From positions 3,142,501-3,206,500 of the forward strand of contig JBBDHG010000026.1 of NCBI GenBank assembly GCA_037951165.1: 64,000 nucleotides of DNA, read 5' to 3'. Under the pieces are notes generated by a model. It was not told the DNA's origin and did no database searches. It was given only the letters and a program-made list of their open reading frames with translations. The translations under genes and the position numbers were made by a program. Shown here piece by piece: positions 22,116 to 33,926 of the stretch. This stretch comes from Lophius americanus (taxonomy: Eukaryota > Chordata > Actinopteri > Lophiiformes > Lophiidae). How positions within the stretch are numbered: the first letter of the stretch is position 1; each line of letters opens with the position of its first letter.

Positions 22116-22930
22116 TTCTTCTTCTTCTAGATGAAATTAAATCCCTCAATCTAATGTCTTATGTTTTGTTACACAGAGGCAGTTTGTTCACATCTTTGTT
22201 ATTTTTTGCTGATACTAGGAACACCTCTACATTGGACAATCCTGGTCAATGAATGGATGTCCTGCAGTGCTTTCATAGATCATTTTGGTGTTTCTAGTTT
22301 TCACTCAAATATACAAAATATCTGTATATTCATGCTATGGACATTAACATCGTAGACTTACAGTCCTTGCACTGAAATAACCTGAATTCATATAAAGTTC
22401 TCTCTCAAAGATTGAAGAGTACCGCAGAGTTAAAACTGCCATGTGGACAAAACATCAGCATCATTTTGACACTTAGTGCAGCCGCAGTGCATTAGAATAA
22501 TAGATGGAAGGTTAAATTAACTTAATAGATGTGACTTGAAACATTTCCAGGAGTTTCTGCTGTCGTTGACAGTGGGAATGTCTCCCACCGGACCTCTCTG
22601 GGATGTCCAATCTCTTGTTGTTTAATGATATTCTGTGTGCCAAAAAAGTGTCATGCCCAATGTTGAAATATTGATTGACTTATAAAATGGATTTATAATG
22701 CTTATGTGGCAGTCTTTGCATAAAGGTATTGCACTATTTTATACCGCAATGCAGGGCTCTAGGCTAACTTTTTCACTTAGGTGTATCATTACTTTATTTA
22801 GTTGCACTTAATAAAAACGTTCACCCTCTTGCACTTACCATAAACATTTAGTATTTCTTCACATGTTGTAAACAGTAATAAAGATACAGATAATGTACTT
22901 TTATGTTTGTGTTTACTCAGTAAATAATCA
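22116..22930. other. no recognisable gene
   Basis: A+T-rich sequence with nothing identifiable. Confidence 0.55.
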
Positions 22931-23248
22931 AGGGGTAGCGTGGCGTAGGGGGGGGGCTAGTGCTGCTGCCTCACATCAAGAAAGGACCGGGTTTGAATCC
23001 ACCTCTACTGGCCTTTCTGTACGGAGTTTGCCTGCTCCCCCCGTTTCTGCATGGGTTCTCTCCGGATATTCCTGTTTCCTCCCACAATCCTAACGCTCCA
23101 GCCAAATGGCCCATAGGTGTGAATGTGAGTGGTTGTCTGTGTCTATGTCCCGGGTGTACCCCTCCTCTCGCTTAATGTCAGCTGAGACAGGCTCCAGCCC
23201 TCGTGACCATGATCAGAATAAGCGGTTACTGATGACGAATGAATAAAC
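22931..23248 (+). mobile_element. dispersed teleost repeat with B-box-like head, copy 1
   Basis: Starts GGGGTAGCGTGGCGTAGG. It has CTGCTGCCTCACATCAAG, then a B-box-like GGGTTTGAATCC (22989-23000), CTTTCTGTACGGAGTTTGC, CTTCCTCCCACA-like text, CCCGGGTGTACCCC and GCTCCAGCCCTCGTGACC, ending in AAGCGGTTACTGATGACG. The same ordered segments occur in reverse at about 39625-39968. This is a very common fish repeat with a pol III-like head. I cannot decide whether it is a SINE proper or a tail shared with a LINE. Short open frames read through it are meaningless. Confidence 0.8.
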
Positions 23249-23749
23249 AATATTACAATAACTGTTCGTAGCTTTTATTAAGTAAGATTGATAGAAAAAA
23301 ACTTTTCAATACTTAAATGTGTTGAAGATATAGTTATATCTACTATTTTACTGGGTTACTTTGTACAGAACATGTCTCTAACAGCATATTTGTAGTCTGC
23401 AAGTTGCTGTGCATTTTCTATCATATGCATTATGTATTATTAAATGCTTATGATGCAGACTACATAACTTGTCAACGTTGAAGTATCTACTGAATCAGGG
23501 ACAGACAGCCGATTCAAGCACAAATGTGTTATTTCTTCTATGTTCAGCAAGACTTCTGGGTAATTTGTATATCGGGATGTCTGATTTAGTGATAGCTTGT
23601 AATCATAAGATCGCCAGATCTGACATTTAGAGCATGCTTTACCATGTCGTTACTGTATTTTTATAACACTTCAACCGACTCTATTTTCCCTCAAGTGGAG
23701 AGAAAGAGGCAGTGTTCATGTGGGTGACACACCGAATATCAATTCTAGA
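23249..23749. other. no recognisable gene
   Basis: A+T-rich sequence, nothing identifiable. Confidence 0.55.
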
Positions 23750-24577
23750 GCTGCACGATTAGTCTAATCGCAATCGACAAGCGCCGAGTCATATGAAACT
23801 ATTTGAAAATGAGCCCCTGACTGATATTATACAGTGTTTACAGCCACAGTGAATCTATCTACCATCAGTCAAGTTTTATTCACTGGTCGCGATGCTAGCT
23901 GACTTCACACTACCCTCTCTGGCTGATCGCGGGGGAGCGGGGGGATCCAGAAGCGTTCTCAGATAAAATATGAAATATGAAATTCTCAAGCGAGTTCTGC
24001 GTCCACCCATTATATGACGTGTTCTTTTTTTCAGCTGCCTTCATGTGCGCTTATAGCCCATAAATAAAAATCTACTATATATCATTCCGCTACCTTGTCA
24101 CAAAGTATTCATAGAAATACGGTAAAAGTAGTTGATACATTCACTCAGGCTGCAGAGAGTTTGTTAATCCCGCTTTCGGAAATACCCCCCTGACTGAGGA
24201 GCGCCAGGTCGACGTCACAACAGACAACGGCATGAACATCGTTCAAAATATCTTCTTTTGAAATTTATTATTTTATCATTTATTTTATTTGGTTTTACGA
24301 GTAAGGGTTTGCAAAATGAAATTTTTATTATTGTTTCTTATGTAATGAGTGAAATATTAAGTTATTTTGAAAGCCGTGCTACACAAGTAGTTTAGTCTAG
24401 TATTTTTGTCTGCAAGTTTAACTTTGTGTGTTTGTACTGAGAAATACACATTTCACAATGATCAGTGATAAGTGCATTTTCCTTGATAATCCATTATGTT
24501 CCAATCGAATTGCGATTGATATATTTTCCACTCTCATCGGAATCCGTCTTTTTTCACTAAATTTTGAAGCCCTAATC
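23750..24577 (+). mobile_element. non-autonomous hAT-like element
   Basis: The left end TAGAGCTGCACGATTAGTC, followed by TAATCGCAATCG, and the right end region (ATTGCGATTGATATATTTTC, then TTTGAAGCCCTAA) are the two ends expected of hAT elements with GGGCTGCACGATTA termini. Flanking ATCAATT and ATCAATA could be a decayed duplication. The interior of about 800 bp has no transposase-like frame. Confidence 0.5.
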
Positions 24578-25962
24578 AATACAATACAATCAATACAATT
24601 GGAAAAGCATGATACAAAAAGCTTCAAAGGCCTGCATTAGTTCACAACTCTCTAGGTTTTGAACTAAGAACAGATTGGTTATCAAACCACTCAAAGGTGG
24701 CTAATCCAAACAGGTCCAGTACAGGAAGAATGCCACTCACTATGTCAGCATTATGTAGAATGATATGAAATGCGTCCTTAAGAACTTTATTGGACTGATG
24801 CTTGTTTTCAAATAATCATGGGGAAATTTGTCTTCTCGCAGATTTTCACTGACTTTATATCTATCAACAATATGCCAAAAATCAAGATTTTGTTATCTGC
24901 GACAGCAGCATTAGTTCGCCAAGCAGCTAAACAGAATGCAAAAAGGAGTTATTTTTTAACTGATGGCGTTAAGACTGTGTACCTACCCTTTCCCATCTGC
25001 AATATCCCTTTTGAACAACATGTGAGATTATTTTTATATTGTTATCATAGAAAATTTGATTCTGTCTGATCTTAATAACACTTATATATTATGGATGCAT
25101 TAGCCGCTGCCATCCCTTGGGGGCCTGCTTTAGTGTTGATGAGAGTGGCAGGAGTGGGAGTCACCTATGGAAGAGCCCCTCGCAAACAAGAATGACATTA
25201 TTTACATTTGACATGTCTTATGTAGCCACAGTGGTCTTGCATTGCATGGCGTTACCCCCTCCCCTTTGTTCATTCCATGTTAATGTTGCTCCTTCCACCA
25301 CAGTTGCTATAAATGCAGTGTTGACTGAACAAAGCCAACATATATCATACAATGGACTGAACAAGGCTTAGAAAGTTTTATTTTCACCTCGTAATGTCAT
25401 ACAATTGGAAAAACATACAAAACGTGAGTGTTTCCTGGACTCAAAAAGCTTCCAGTTCTATAACTGCATCTATCCGTGGAGTTGATCCACGGATAGGGAT
25501 ATATATAGATATTAAAATTACAAAGACATTCCAAGGCACTTTCTTGAACAGTCACAACAGCAACCCAGCCTCTACAAGTGTGTGGCATCGACCACATCCC
25601 ATCATCTATGAGGAAAGGTGACTTAAAAAGAAAGCTGAACCAAAGAGAAGCCTTTAGAACTGATAAATAAACACTCTTAAATATCCAGGTCTTATTGAGG
25701 ATTTGGAATTTACCATCTTTTTGTAAATACTCAAAATGTTTGTATAGATACTTATTTATTCCATGTAAACGCCTCTTTACCGTTAACAGTTATCATTTAT
25801 CCCACTTTGGTATTATTTGGTGTTTCTAGGTAAAAATTGCATCTGCTTGAGGATTGTTGTACGCCTTCTCCCTCTCTAAGACACACCCCTTTATGCAGGT
25901 GGAATATTTCTCATTTGTCATCACCACTATAAAATGTCCAATATTTTCACGAGATATGTTTG
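24578..25962. other. no recognisable gene
   Basis: Contains a hairpin at 25470-25496. Open frames at 24818-25069 and 25117-25371 have no recognisable domain. Confidence 0.55.
25470..25496. repeat. perfect 11-bp inverted repeat (hairpin)
   Basis: CTATCCGTGGA (25470-25480), a 5-base loop GTTGA, then TCCACGGATAG (25486-25496). Confidence 0.92.
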
Positions 25963-26001
25963 ACTCCCTGAAGAAGGCTTGAAGGCGAAATGCGTTGGAG
26001 T
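25963..26001 (+). ncRNA. hammerhead-ribozyme-like motif (type I, minimal stem III), decayed
   Basis: In order: ACTCC (25963-25967), the core CTGAAGA (25968-25974, fitting CUGANGA), a stem II position (25975-25986), the core GAAA (25987-25990), a tiny stem III position TGCG, a GTT that fits the GUH cleavage triplet (25994-25996), and GGAGT (25997-26001), which pairs perfectly with the first ACTCC to make stem I. Minimal hammerheads of this layout are known from Penelope-like retroelements in animals. Weak points: stem II has only two or three pairs, there is one extra A after the first core, and T replaces the usual C after GAAA. It is probably inactive now, and chance is possible. Confidence 0.35.
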
Positions 26002-26014
26002 TAGTATTTTATAC

Positions 26015-26113
26015 GAATGTCGGAAAAGGCCAAAATCCTTATTGGCCAGTCAGACTTTATAAAACTCGGAGATCAGTTATCGGCCAAGAAAGTCACAATT
26101 GGAGCACCTCTTA
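26015..26113 (+). mobile_element. right end of hAT family A
   Basis: GGCCAAAATCCTTATTGGCC, then AGTCAGACTTTATAAAAC and ATCGGCCAAGAAAGT, closing in GGAGCACCTCTTA at 26113. The GTCAGACTTTATAAAA and TCGGCC landmarks match 18047-18110 and 45150-45180. The terminal GGAGCACCTCT is the reverse complement of the left-end AGAGGTGCTTC type at 19005. Only the last 100 bases remain. Confidence 0.6.
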
Positions 26114-27087
26114 CCATCACAACAGAAAAAATTTAAGTTGTGGGAGCGTTTGACCCGCAAAACGGCCAGAAATGTTGTAAACCGCATGATTTGTTAGGCG
26201 GTCTTGTCCTAGCATGGGAGCATGTCAGTAATGCTGGAGCTTGGGAAGCGAGGGCATTTTGGCTCTGTAGACTACTAGTTTTTTTTTCTATCATTGTTTA
26301 TTTTCTATCATTTTATAGGCATGCTTGATTTGAAACTTGATAGCTCCTTGTTAGCTCCTTGAAACTTGTTATGTTCCTCAGGTGATTAATATTAATTTAT
26401 AATATATATGTTAATATTATTCTATTAAGTGTGTGATTCATTTTGTTGTGACGAACGTTTTCGGGGTTTTTCCACCACAGCTTATTTTTCTTTACTGGTG
26501 TTACAAATAGCGAGCTTTGTGTATTCTGGTATTTTCTGGTTTACTTGTGAGATGTTTGGCGCCGTGGTAGCTTATGTTTGGTGTGGGTGTAACCGGAACG
26601 GATCGGCTGAGTGAGGCTTCTTGGTCGGTTGCCGACTACATCAAACTAGGCCTCTCGAGCACCTCTGATTTTCATATTATATATTTATACATTTCATTTA
26701 TTATTTGTATCAGCAGTGATATGCCAAATAGAGGCAACATGAGAGGATTAAATTCCGTTTCAACAAATAAAATATTGGAACAGTAACTTCTTTGGTTTAA
26801 CAGTTTGTTCTAAAAGCAGTAAAGTTCATTAAAAGACTATTTGTGAAAGAAATATTCATCTTTATTGTTTTTATTGTAAGTTCATTTGCCTAAACAACGT
26901 AAAGCTAAATTTAGAAGCTGATAGCTCAAAAAGAACCATTTAGTAATTGCTTGATTTATTTAATAATTTTATTTTTTATTAAACCTTCATTTAATCAGGA
27001 GAAAATCCATAATCTAAATAGTCGATTTATGTTTTAATTAATCGATACATTTATCAACTATTAAAATAGACCTTAATTGCAGCCCTA
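26114..27087 (+). mobile_element. hAT-like relic, family B, second copy
   Basis: About 26124 reads QKKFKLWERLTRK, then RNVVNRMIC and a stop: the start of a BED-type finger region equivalent to the frame at 12555. The nucleotide strings around the single CAGTAATGCTGGAGC unit near 26226 match the triplicated unit at 12600. The right end near 27000-27087 has AATCGATACATTTATC and closes in AATTGCAGCCCTA, the expected family B terminus. Within it, 26440-26620 matches 21842-22115, and near 26661 GAGCACCTCT looks like another family A end, so the interval is probably a mosaic of nested insertions. Confidence 0.5.
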
Positions 27088-27409
27088 CTGGTCACCCAGT
27101 CTTGCTCTAGTTATAATTCAACTATAACTTCCCCTTCAGCAGGTGACCCATGAAGTGAAAAAAAGAAAGGCCCCATGACCCATTTGTGAATGTCCCCGGC
27201 AAATCAATAACAATGCGTGAAGAACATCTAGAACAATAACATCTCTGTTTGCATTTTTTCATGATTCATGGCTGATTTTTCTGTTATAACCCTGACAGCT
27301 GTGGAATTATTTCCTGTTTCCAAAAACGTATTTCAGTGTTTTATTTTTTTACACATAAATTCTACAGAAACTAAATTGTAGAATAGACGGGCCCCCAATC
27401 AGATTAAAC
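27088..27409. other. no recognisable gene
   Basis: A+T-rich sequence between two transposon relics, nothing identifiable. Confidence 0.55.
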
Positions 27410-27980
27410 AGGTGGGTTTACATGGACAGACCTAATTCCGATAAGATTCAGAAAAGAGGAGGTTGTCTAACTCCTTTCGGAAAGCCTTTCTGTTTTTTCG
27501 GAAAGCAGCCAGTCGCTGCAGGTAATGCTGTTTCGGAAAGCTTTCTGTGTGAGTTGTATCCGTGTATGCCAACCGTCGTGACGTAATACTGTGGCGGAAT
27601 TTTTTCATCGCACGCAAAGCGCCGGGACGCATTCTAAATATGGCGACTTCAAAACAGTCCTGGTCTACATCGGAGAGTCATTTACTCACTGCAACTTTGG
27701 TTGGACAGTTGGATGGACGAAGAGTTCTTCCACGCATGCCTTCTTCGTCTTATTCTTCTTCTGTGTGCTTGTTGGCGGTTGGCACCTAGCTCATCGGAGC
27801 ATTATCGCCACCTTATGAACTGTGAGTGTGGATCATCTGCGAATGTCAAAAAGCTGTTTCTGATTAGATGAGTCGATGAAAGTAAACACCGGGTCGGAAA
27901 TGATCAAAGGTCATGTAAACAATTGCAATTTGGAAAGGTTGTATTGGGATAAGAGAAAAGTGTTGCATGTAAACCCACCT
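27410..27980 (+). mobile_element. Harbinger-like MITE, copy 1
   Basis: Perfect 15-bp terminal inverted repeats: AGGTGGGTTTACATG (27410-27424) and CATGTAAACCCACCT (27966-27980). Inside, an ATG at about 27640 opens MATSKQSWSTSESHLLTATL, then VGQLDG. A W-x(3)-E-x(2)-LL...QLDG pattern at a protein start is like the Myb/SANT-type (trihelix) companion protein of PIF/Harbinger elements, which would make this an internally deleted derivative. The frame ends after about 50 codons. Flanks do not show a clean three-base duplication, so the superfamily call is tentative. A second, inverted copy lies at 33927-34444. Confidence 0.7.
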
Positions 27981-29042
27981 AACGAGATTACACGGCAGTC
28001 CCAGAAATATTATGCTGTAGGATCTGTGGGCATATGGGGAGTTGAGAGGAAGAAGAGAGCATCACTAAGTGACTGATCACATACAAACAAAATGATGGAG
28101 CGTCTCTCAGGGTTACTGCAGGAAAAGTTCTACAAAGCATTTGATGGACTTGATGGGGGTAGTCTAAAGCCACGGGATGGGACCCCGAGACAATAGCAAA
28201 GAATTGAAGATTGCACATCAACCAAGTGAACACCACTCGATGACACCTTGACCTCCTCACTGGGGGATGTGGCGTACATGAAAGATTATTATAGATGAAT
28301 CCAGTGTTGCGGTTGTCCTCCAACTTTAGAACAGTGCAACCACCCGAACGACTGTTCTGTCACATTAGAGGATGAATGAGGCAGACTCCAGCTCTGCTTG
28401 GCATACTCACTCATTCCACATGCACAGCAGAGTGAACATATTATTAAGGGTCATAATGGCCCCCCATGGCTGCCGCAGAATAACAAACCCTCTCTTCATG
28501 GTAAAGCTAATTACATTTGATATTTAAGTTTTTGTTACAGTGAGGGGAGAAGTCTGTATAGCATGGACAGGTCAACTCAGCCAAGGTTAAGCTCTGAGGG
28601 CCACGCTTCATCTTTATCGCAGCCTTTCTGTTTGAAAACTGACCAATCCACTCAGTTGGAAGAACAAAAGCCCTCTGTGTTCTTTTTGATTCAGAGCAGC
28701 ACGAATGGCCACGTCCGGTCTTCTGGCAATCAGCGTCCTGATCGAGACTCTCTTGAGCCATGTTTATCACAGTGGCAACGCTACCCTGAAGATAATCATT
28801 GTCTTTTGGTTTAGCATAACAACAGAGGAGAGGCTTTGCTTTAATCCCGCTAACACTGGACCTAGCTCCTTTGTTTTGGCTCGCCTGCCAGGTTTGTCTT
28901 AACTGGGATTAGAAAGATGGGCTGCTAGCGCCCACCATGCTCGCACATTGTACTCGTGCCCCCACCTACATACTTGAGTGAGCCATCTTCATGCCCTTGT
29001 AATTTTCTTGAGGCAAAACCAGAAAATCATGATTTCCAGCAC

Positions 29043-29078
29043 GTTATTATGAACCCAGGAACCAGGGTTCATAATAAC
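29043..29078. repeat. perfect 14-bp inverted repeat (hairpin)
   Basis: GTTATTATGAACCC (29043-29056), loop AGGAACCA, then GGGTTCATAATAAC (29065-29078). Confidence 0.95.
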
Positions 29079-32000
29079 AGGGAACCAGTGTTAAGAACGC
29101 TGTTCCAAAAGTTAATACAAAATGTGTAAGTCGTTGTAGTTCACCATTAACTACTTGTACCTAGTGACCAAAATGTTCTGGCATTCCCACAAATGGCTGA
29201 GTTCAATCATCCCCTTCTTTCTCAAATACAGTCTAAAATATCTGCAAAGGTTGTTCAAGCTGTAAGTTGAGCACAGTCTTTCTCAAATCACTTCACTATT
29301 CATTATCCACCTGATTGCATCCTTTATCAGAAAGTTATTTCTTAGTTGAGTGTGTGCATGAACATTGCAACCCTTCTGAAGTAAAATGTGGCAAAAACAT
29401 TATTCATTAAGCTTCAAACCAACACAAACAAATAACATACTTGGTTGCAGTTATAGAACTGGACATGGCGTGATGAATTGTCAAATGGAGGTTAATGCCC
29501 ACGCTGCAGGTTCTCATCAAAGGAATTTATAGTGTTGCATTCAGGTGTATACACAGAAAGTGTAATTATAATGGAGGTACGTATTTGTGTCAAGAATAAG
29601 AGGTATTTCTGTGAAGGAAAAGAGATCTCCACACAACCGGCCAAATTGTTTGGCTTTTAATTCGGGCTCTGCAAAGATATCAGCAAGAGATTTCAGCTAT
29701 TATTTGATTATCCGACCTGCACTTTGTAAAATATATTTTGATGCTTTATTCTTGGTAAAAAATCACAGACTAAGTCAAACAACTGTGGCAAAAATCCTTT
29801 GAAAACAAATGAAATATATTTTTTACCATGAAAAAGGAGTCACAGTTGCAGTTATCTGGTTTGGTTGACGTCAATGCTAGGAGGGGAGGCGAACGTGTGG
29901 ACTCTTATGAAACACTGGGTGTGACCACTTGGCTTTTTTTGCTAACTGGAGAGTACAGAGGCAGAGGAGTGAAGGGGAGAGGAGAGGCCAAGGGTGGACA
30001 GGGCAGTCGCTGACCCTGCAACACACGATATTAGGGGGAATAATAAAAGGGTATTCTTGGTGAGTCACTTACAGGCCAAATAATTCAAAGAGGCTCTGAA
30101 AAGAAATGTCAGACATGTGTGGGTGTGTGCATTCAATGTGTGTGTATGTGAGAGAAAGATCCACACGCCAACAATCTCCATTGAGGATTCCTGTGGTGAA
30201 GCCTCCTCTGCTTCTCGAGCAAACAAGTGGTGAGGCGTGCAAAACGAAATTTCAGGCCCTCTCCAAAAGATGACCACACCATCTCTCCTTTAAGTTCCTT
30301 TGGTGATTAAGAGAGTCTACATTCTGCCGCCACATACGGACACGCACAATCAAGTACACTTGCTCCTTTGTCTCGTAGCTAATTTATTTTGTGGGACTAT
30401 GGTTTCACACATTTTCCTGTGACTGACATTATCTTAGTATGTGTTCCTTTGCCAGGCTTCCTTCAGGGCTAATTTCAGGCCTTCCACCAGCCACCAGTCC
30501 TTGAATGCAGCTGAAGTTGCAGTGTGACTACTTGGCAAGGGCAACAAAATCAGCATAGCCTGTAGCGCTGAGTAACATTTCTTTAATTTATCAGGGCGAC
30601 TGCTGGGAATCCCCAGACCAATCTGCCACCCACATTTAAAAACAATTTTCCAAACACAACAATAATTTAAAGAAGTAACAACACTGTTGGTTACATTGTG
30701 TTCGCCTCCAGGATTGGTGCTGTTTACAAGTGGGGGAGTGGTGATAGGGGGAGGATGAGGAGTGGTGTGAGGCAGGCTGCTAGAGCAGGTGACATCTGTG
30801 ACCCAGCAAGACAGCAGTGGACGCCGGACACACACTCCTTCCTGAAAGACTACTGGCATCCTTTCTGCCTTATTGGGCTTATACACACACTTCATCTGAA
30901 TGATCCAACTGCACACAAGGCTATCTTGAACTTCCATGATTTGAAATACTTTCAGGGCATAGAGGCTTCAAAAATAGTTTTCCTTCTCGTAGTGATGTGA
31001 GAGGTTGTTTTTTTTTCTAAGATTTTAGACTGTTGACCTAGACTATACAAGCCGCTAAGAGCCACTCTGCGAATATGACAGGCTGCCAAACATCAGGATC
31101 ATTGACTTACTGAAAATAACCTCCCAGTATGTGCTTCTAAGAGCTGTTAGTAGGTCAATTCTTTTACATTTCATATCATAATCTAATGGACTCTTCTTGG
31201 AAATTGCCTTTCCTCTATGCTTTTTCACTGATAGAACAGCGCGCTCACTTCCTCCAGCCTCACAATGAAAATCAGATGATTGATCTTGCTCGCTGAATTA
31301 TAAACTCATTATATTTACCAAGCAATTAATACTCTGCTTCTCGTTATTGAGTCCCAAACTGAGCTTGCTTTTACATAAAATTACTGATTAGTAACTCTCC
31401 ATCCATTTTCAATGCTTCTTCATTTTTCTAGGATTGTCATTTATATTGTCTTTCCAAATACAAATGACTCCATCCAATTTTTTCCATACAAGTATTAAAA
31501 TTGTGCAATAAGTCAAAATGTATTATTGTTTAACTTCCTTTTAATGCACTACTGGCTGATCTATAATATCTACATCAGCCTTCCCCCTCCATGCTCTTCT
31601 TTTCCCCTCTCTCTCTTTCTGGGAGTGTGTTTCATTGCATTCTGATAAAGCAGACTCGCTGCCTGATGTCTCTTATCTCCTCTCATCTCCCAGTCTCTTG
31701 TTTGTTTTATACTTCCTGACAGTCTTTCCACTTGTTTTTTCCCCCCTTTATGCCCCCCTTCCTATCCCAGCATTGTGTACAATGGATCATAAATTGTCAG
31801 AATAACTTGATGATGCGCTGACCTGCCTCCCGACCCCATTTGTTTATCAAATTCTTGTCCGTCCACACACTCAAATCCTGTGAGATATATAGATTTGTTG
31901 CTCCATATCTCTGGCAATTCAGATCTCCACTTGCCTACTGCAGTTGACAGAGTGAATGTCCAGCGCCGACTACGCTTCGCTGTATCGCGGTAATGCTGCT

Positions 32001-32789
32001 GGCTCGCCCAGATCCAGCAAACAAATATATATATTTGAGGTAAGCAGAGTGGTTTATAGCCAAGGGGCCTCAGTCTGTATGAGTATGTATGCCTACTAGT
32101 GTGTTTTTTCACGGAATTGTGTTACCATGCACAATGACCTACCATGAAGGCAGCACTTCATGAAGCAATAGGCCCACACTGCTGGACCTGTTCTAACTAT
32201 GCTTAAGGCAACGGTGTAATAAAGTCCAACTGCCACAATGGAAACAGTCAAAGCTGGATACAGATTTTGGTACACTTACTACTACAGCTATGCATTGATG
32301 GTTTATGAATACTCAATAGCAGTAGTGCTCCAGGGATAAACAGGTAACGGAAAAAACATTGAAACAGGAAATAGAGCTCAAATGATTGGTTAAGCAACTA
32401 GTTATTTGACATGAAATTATGAAAGCTTTCTTTTCTTTTAAACATTTTTCCACCAGACGATTAAATCTCAGTTATGAAAGTAATGGTTAGTTGCAGTCCT
32501 CAGTTAAATATGTTTGGGTTTCAGACAAAATAATTTGGAGACGCCAAGGGGGGGTCTGGAAAATACGTATTTTTTCAGATTTGGTTACATCTCAAAGAAC
32601 AGAGCTTTCAAATGGTTGATTGAGAAGATTATAACAATCAGTGATTTTAAAAGCACATTGCAGAACAGACACCTTATAAATAAAAACATTCTCTGTTTGG
32701 ATGCTGGGATTTTAACAAGTCCTGACATTGAGAGTTGGAGGGCAAAAAGTTTTTTTTTTTTTAATAAGATAAACAAATAATAATTTAGA

Positions 32790-33060
32790 ATTAAAACTGC
32801 AAGCAGTGATGAAGGGCACACGCACTCCGAGGTCCTTCGGGGCGTGCCCAAACTCCAACCGGCGCGATCGCTGAAACCCGTCCATTACTCCAGAAGGACG
32901 CTGCGGCGTAAATCTGTCAATGTTCCAATCACGATACTCGATGAAGCGTCACTTCCTGTTTCCGGCAGGTAGCGCTGTCCCTGTGATGGAGTATTGTGTC
33001 ATGTGTCAAGGCGAGTTTCCCTCAGCTGTGGCCATCTAAGTCACGGATAAACCTTTGTTG
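32790..33060 (+). repeat. dispersed fish repeat, CpG-richer than its surroundings
   Basis: AAAACTGCAAGCAGTGATGA followed by GGTCCTTCGGGGCGTGCCC, CGGCGCGATCG, CACTTCCTGTTTCCGGCAG and later TTGTTGACTTTCCACCC. The AACTGCAAGCAG opening followed by a GC-rich segment and ACTTCCTG is familiar from repeats in fish genomes. I cannot name it. A poly-T run (about 32749-32762) precedes it. Confidence 0.45.
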
Positions 33061-33743
33061 ACTTTCCACCCAATTGAATATAGTCACATGGGGATCTACA
33101 GGGCGGGACTCGCGGGATCTCCGCACAGATTAAGTTTGTCCAAGGAGCCGCATCTATCTCCTTTGACACTAATTTTCCAGTTTTTAATATTTAATAGAGG
33201 TGCATATAAACCGCAGAAACAATAGATGTTTTCAAGTGAATTAATTAGATACTTTAAAGTGTGCATCAAACGACGTAATTCGTACATGATTCTATACAAT
33301 GAGTCAAGTTTTTATACGTATTTTTAGAATTTCCTACAATGAAGAATTTCAAACAAGTCATTTTGTTTTAAAATGGTATGAAAACACAGTAGGTGTCAGT
33401 TAATTTTCTGATGCAAGGTGAGTTCTGCATTAATTTAATTTTAATCATGATATTGAATTGATTAAAAGAACATGTTCTACAAATATTGCTGTTACAGCAA
33501 TATTAACACAATACATGTTAAGTCGGGAGAATTTTCCACGCAGAGCAAATCAAGCCTTCCCTAAATGCTGCATGACCAGTCACAGTTGTTACACACACAC
33601 ACACATCGAGCTTCCTGTGCATAAATTTGTGCGTTGCCGTCTAGACGAGCAACATTTACAGTAAACAATATAATATACAACAAATAGCAGAAGGCCAAAC
33701 ACCAATGATAACCAGGAAGAGGATTATATTTTAGAAGTGCTCC

Positions 33744-33855
33744 TATTTCTGTGCGGCAAAGCAGCTCAAATAACCTGTTCAGCCACTTGAAAAGACACCT
33801 TAAGCTTCTGTATGATGAACGCATGAAGGATAAGAAAAACCTTGCCGACCGAATC
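33744..33855 (+). pseudogene. BED-type zinc finger fragment of a hAT transposase
   Basis: The + strand reads SSNNLFSHLKRHLKLLYDER followed by MKDKKNLAD. The pattern S-N-x-L-x-x-H-L-x(2)-H-x(2)-LY-D/E-E is the second half of a BED finger of the type found in hAT transposases. The upstream Cys pair is reduced to one Cys in CGKAAQ in another frame. It is unlike families A and B in wording, so it is a third hAT lineage. No ends or catalytic region are seen. Confidence 0.6.
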
Positions 33856-33926
33856 ATCCATCACAAACTTAGACATCCATCACAGCGACCCTGTGCAGGG
33901 CGTCACCGCATCCATCCTGCTCATTA

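Larger units (their letters stand above)
27981..33743. other. long stretch without recognisable gene
   Basis: Contains a hairpin at 29043-29078 and a dispersed repeat around 32790-33060. Open frames, including 30434-30937 (minus, 167 codons), 30698-31000 and 31762-32112 (minus), show no domain, have unsuitable composition or overlap each other on opposite strands. No convincing exon with flanking splice signals was seen. Confidence 0.5.

Noticed and set aside
22893..23175. Overlapping open frames that look coding
   Set aside because: They lie within a common dispersed repeat that recurs inverted at 39625-39968.
27562..27818. 75-codon frames as a small host gene
   Set aside because: They lie inside a MITE with 15-bp terminal repeats and an inverted second copy.
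30434..30937. 167-codon open frame on the minus strand
   Set aside because: Composition includes low-complexity Pro/Thr text from a CT-rich stretch, it overlaps an opposite-strand frame, and no domain is recognised.
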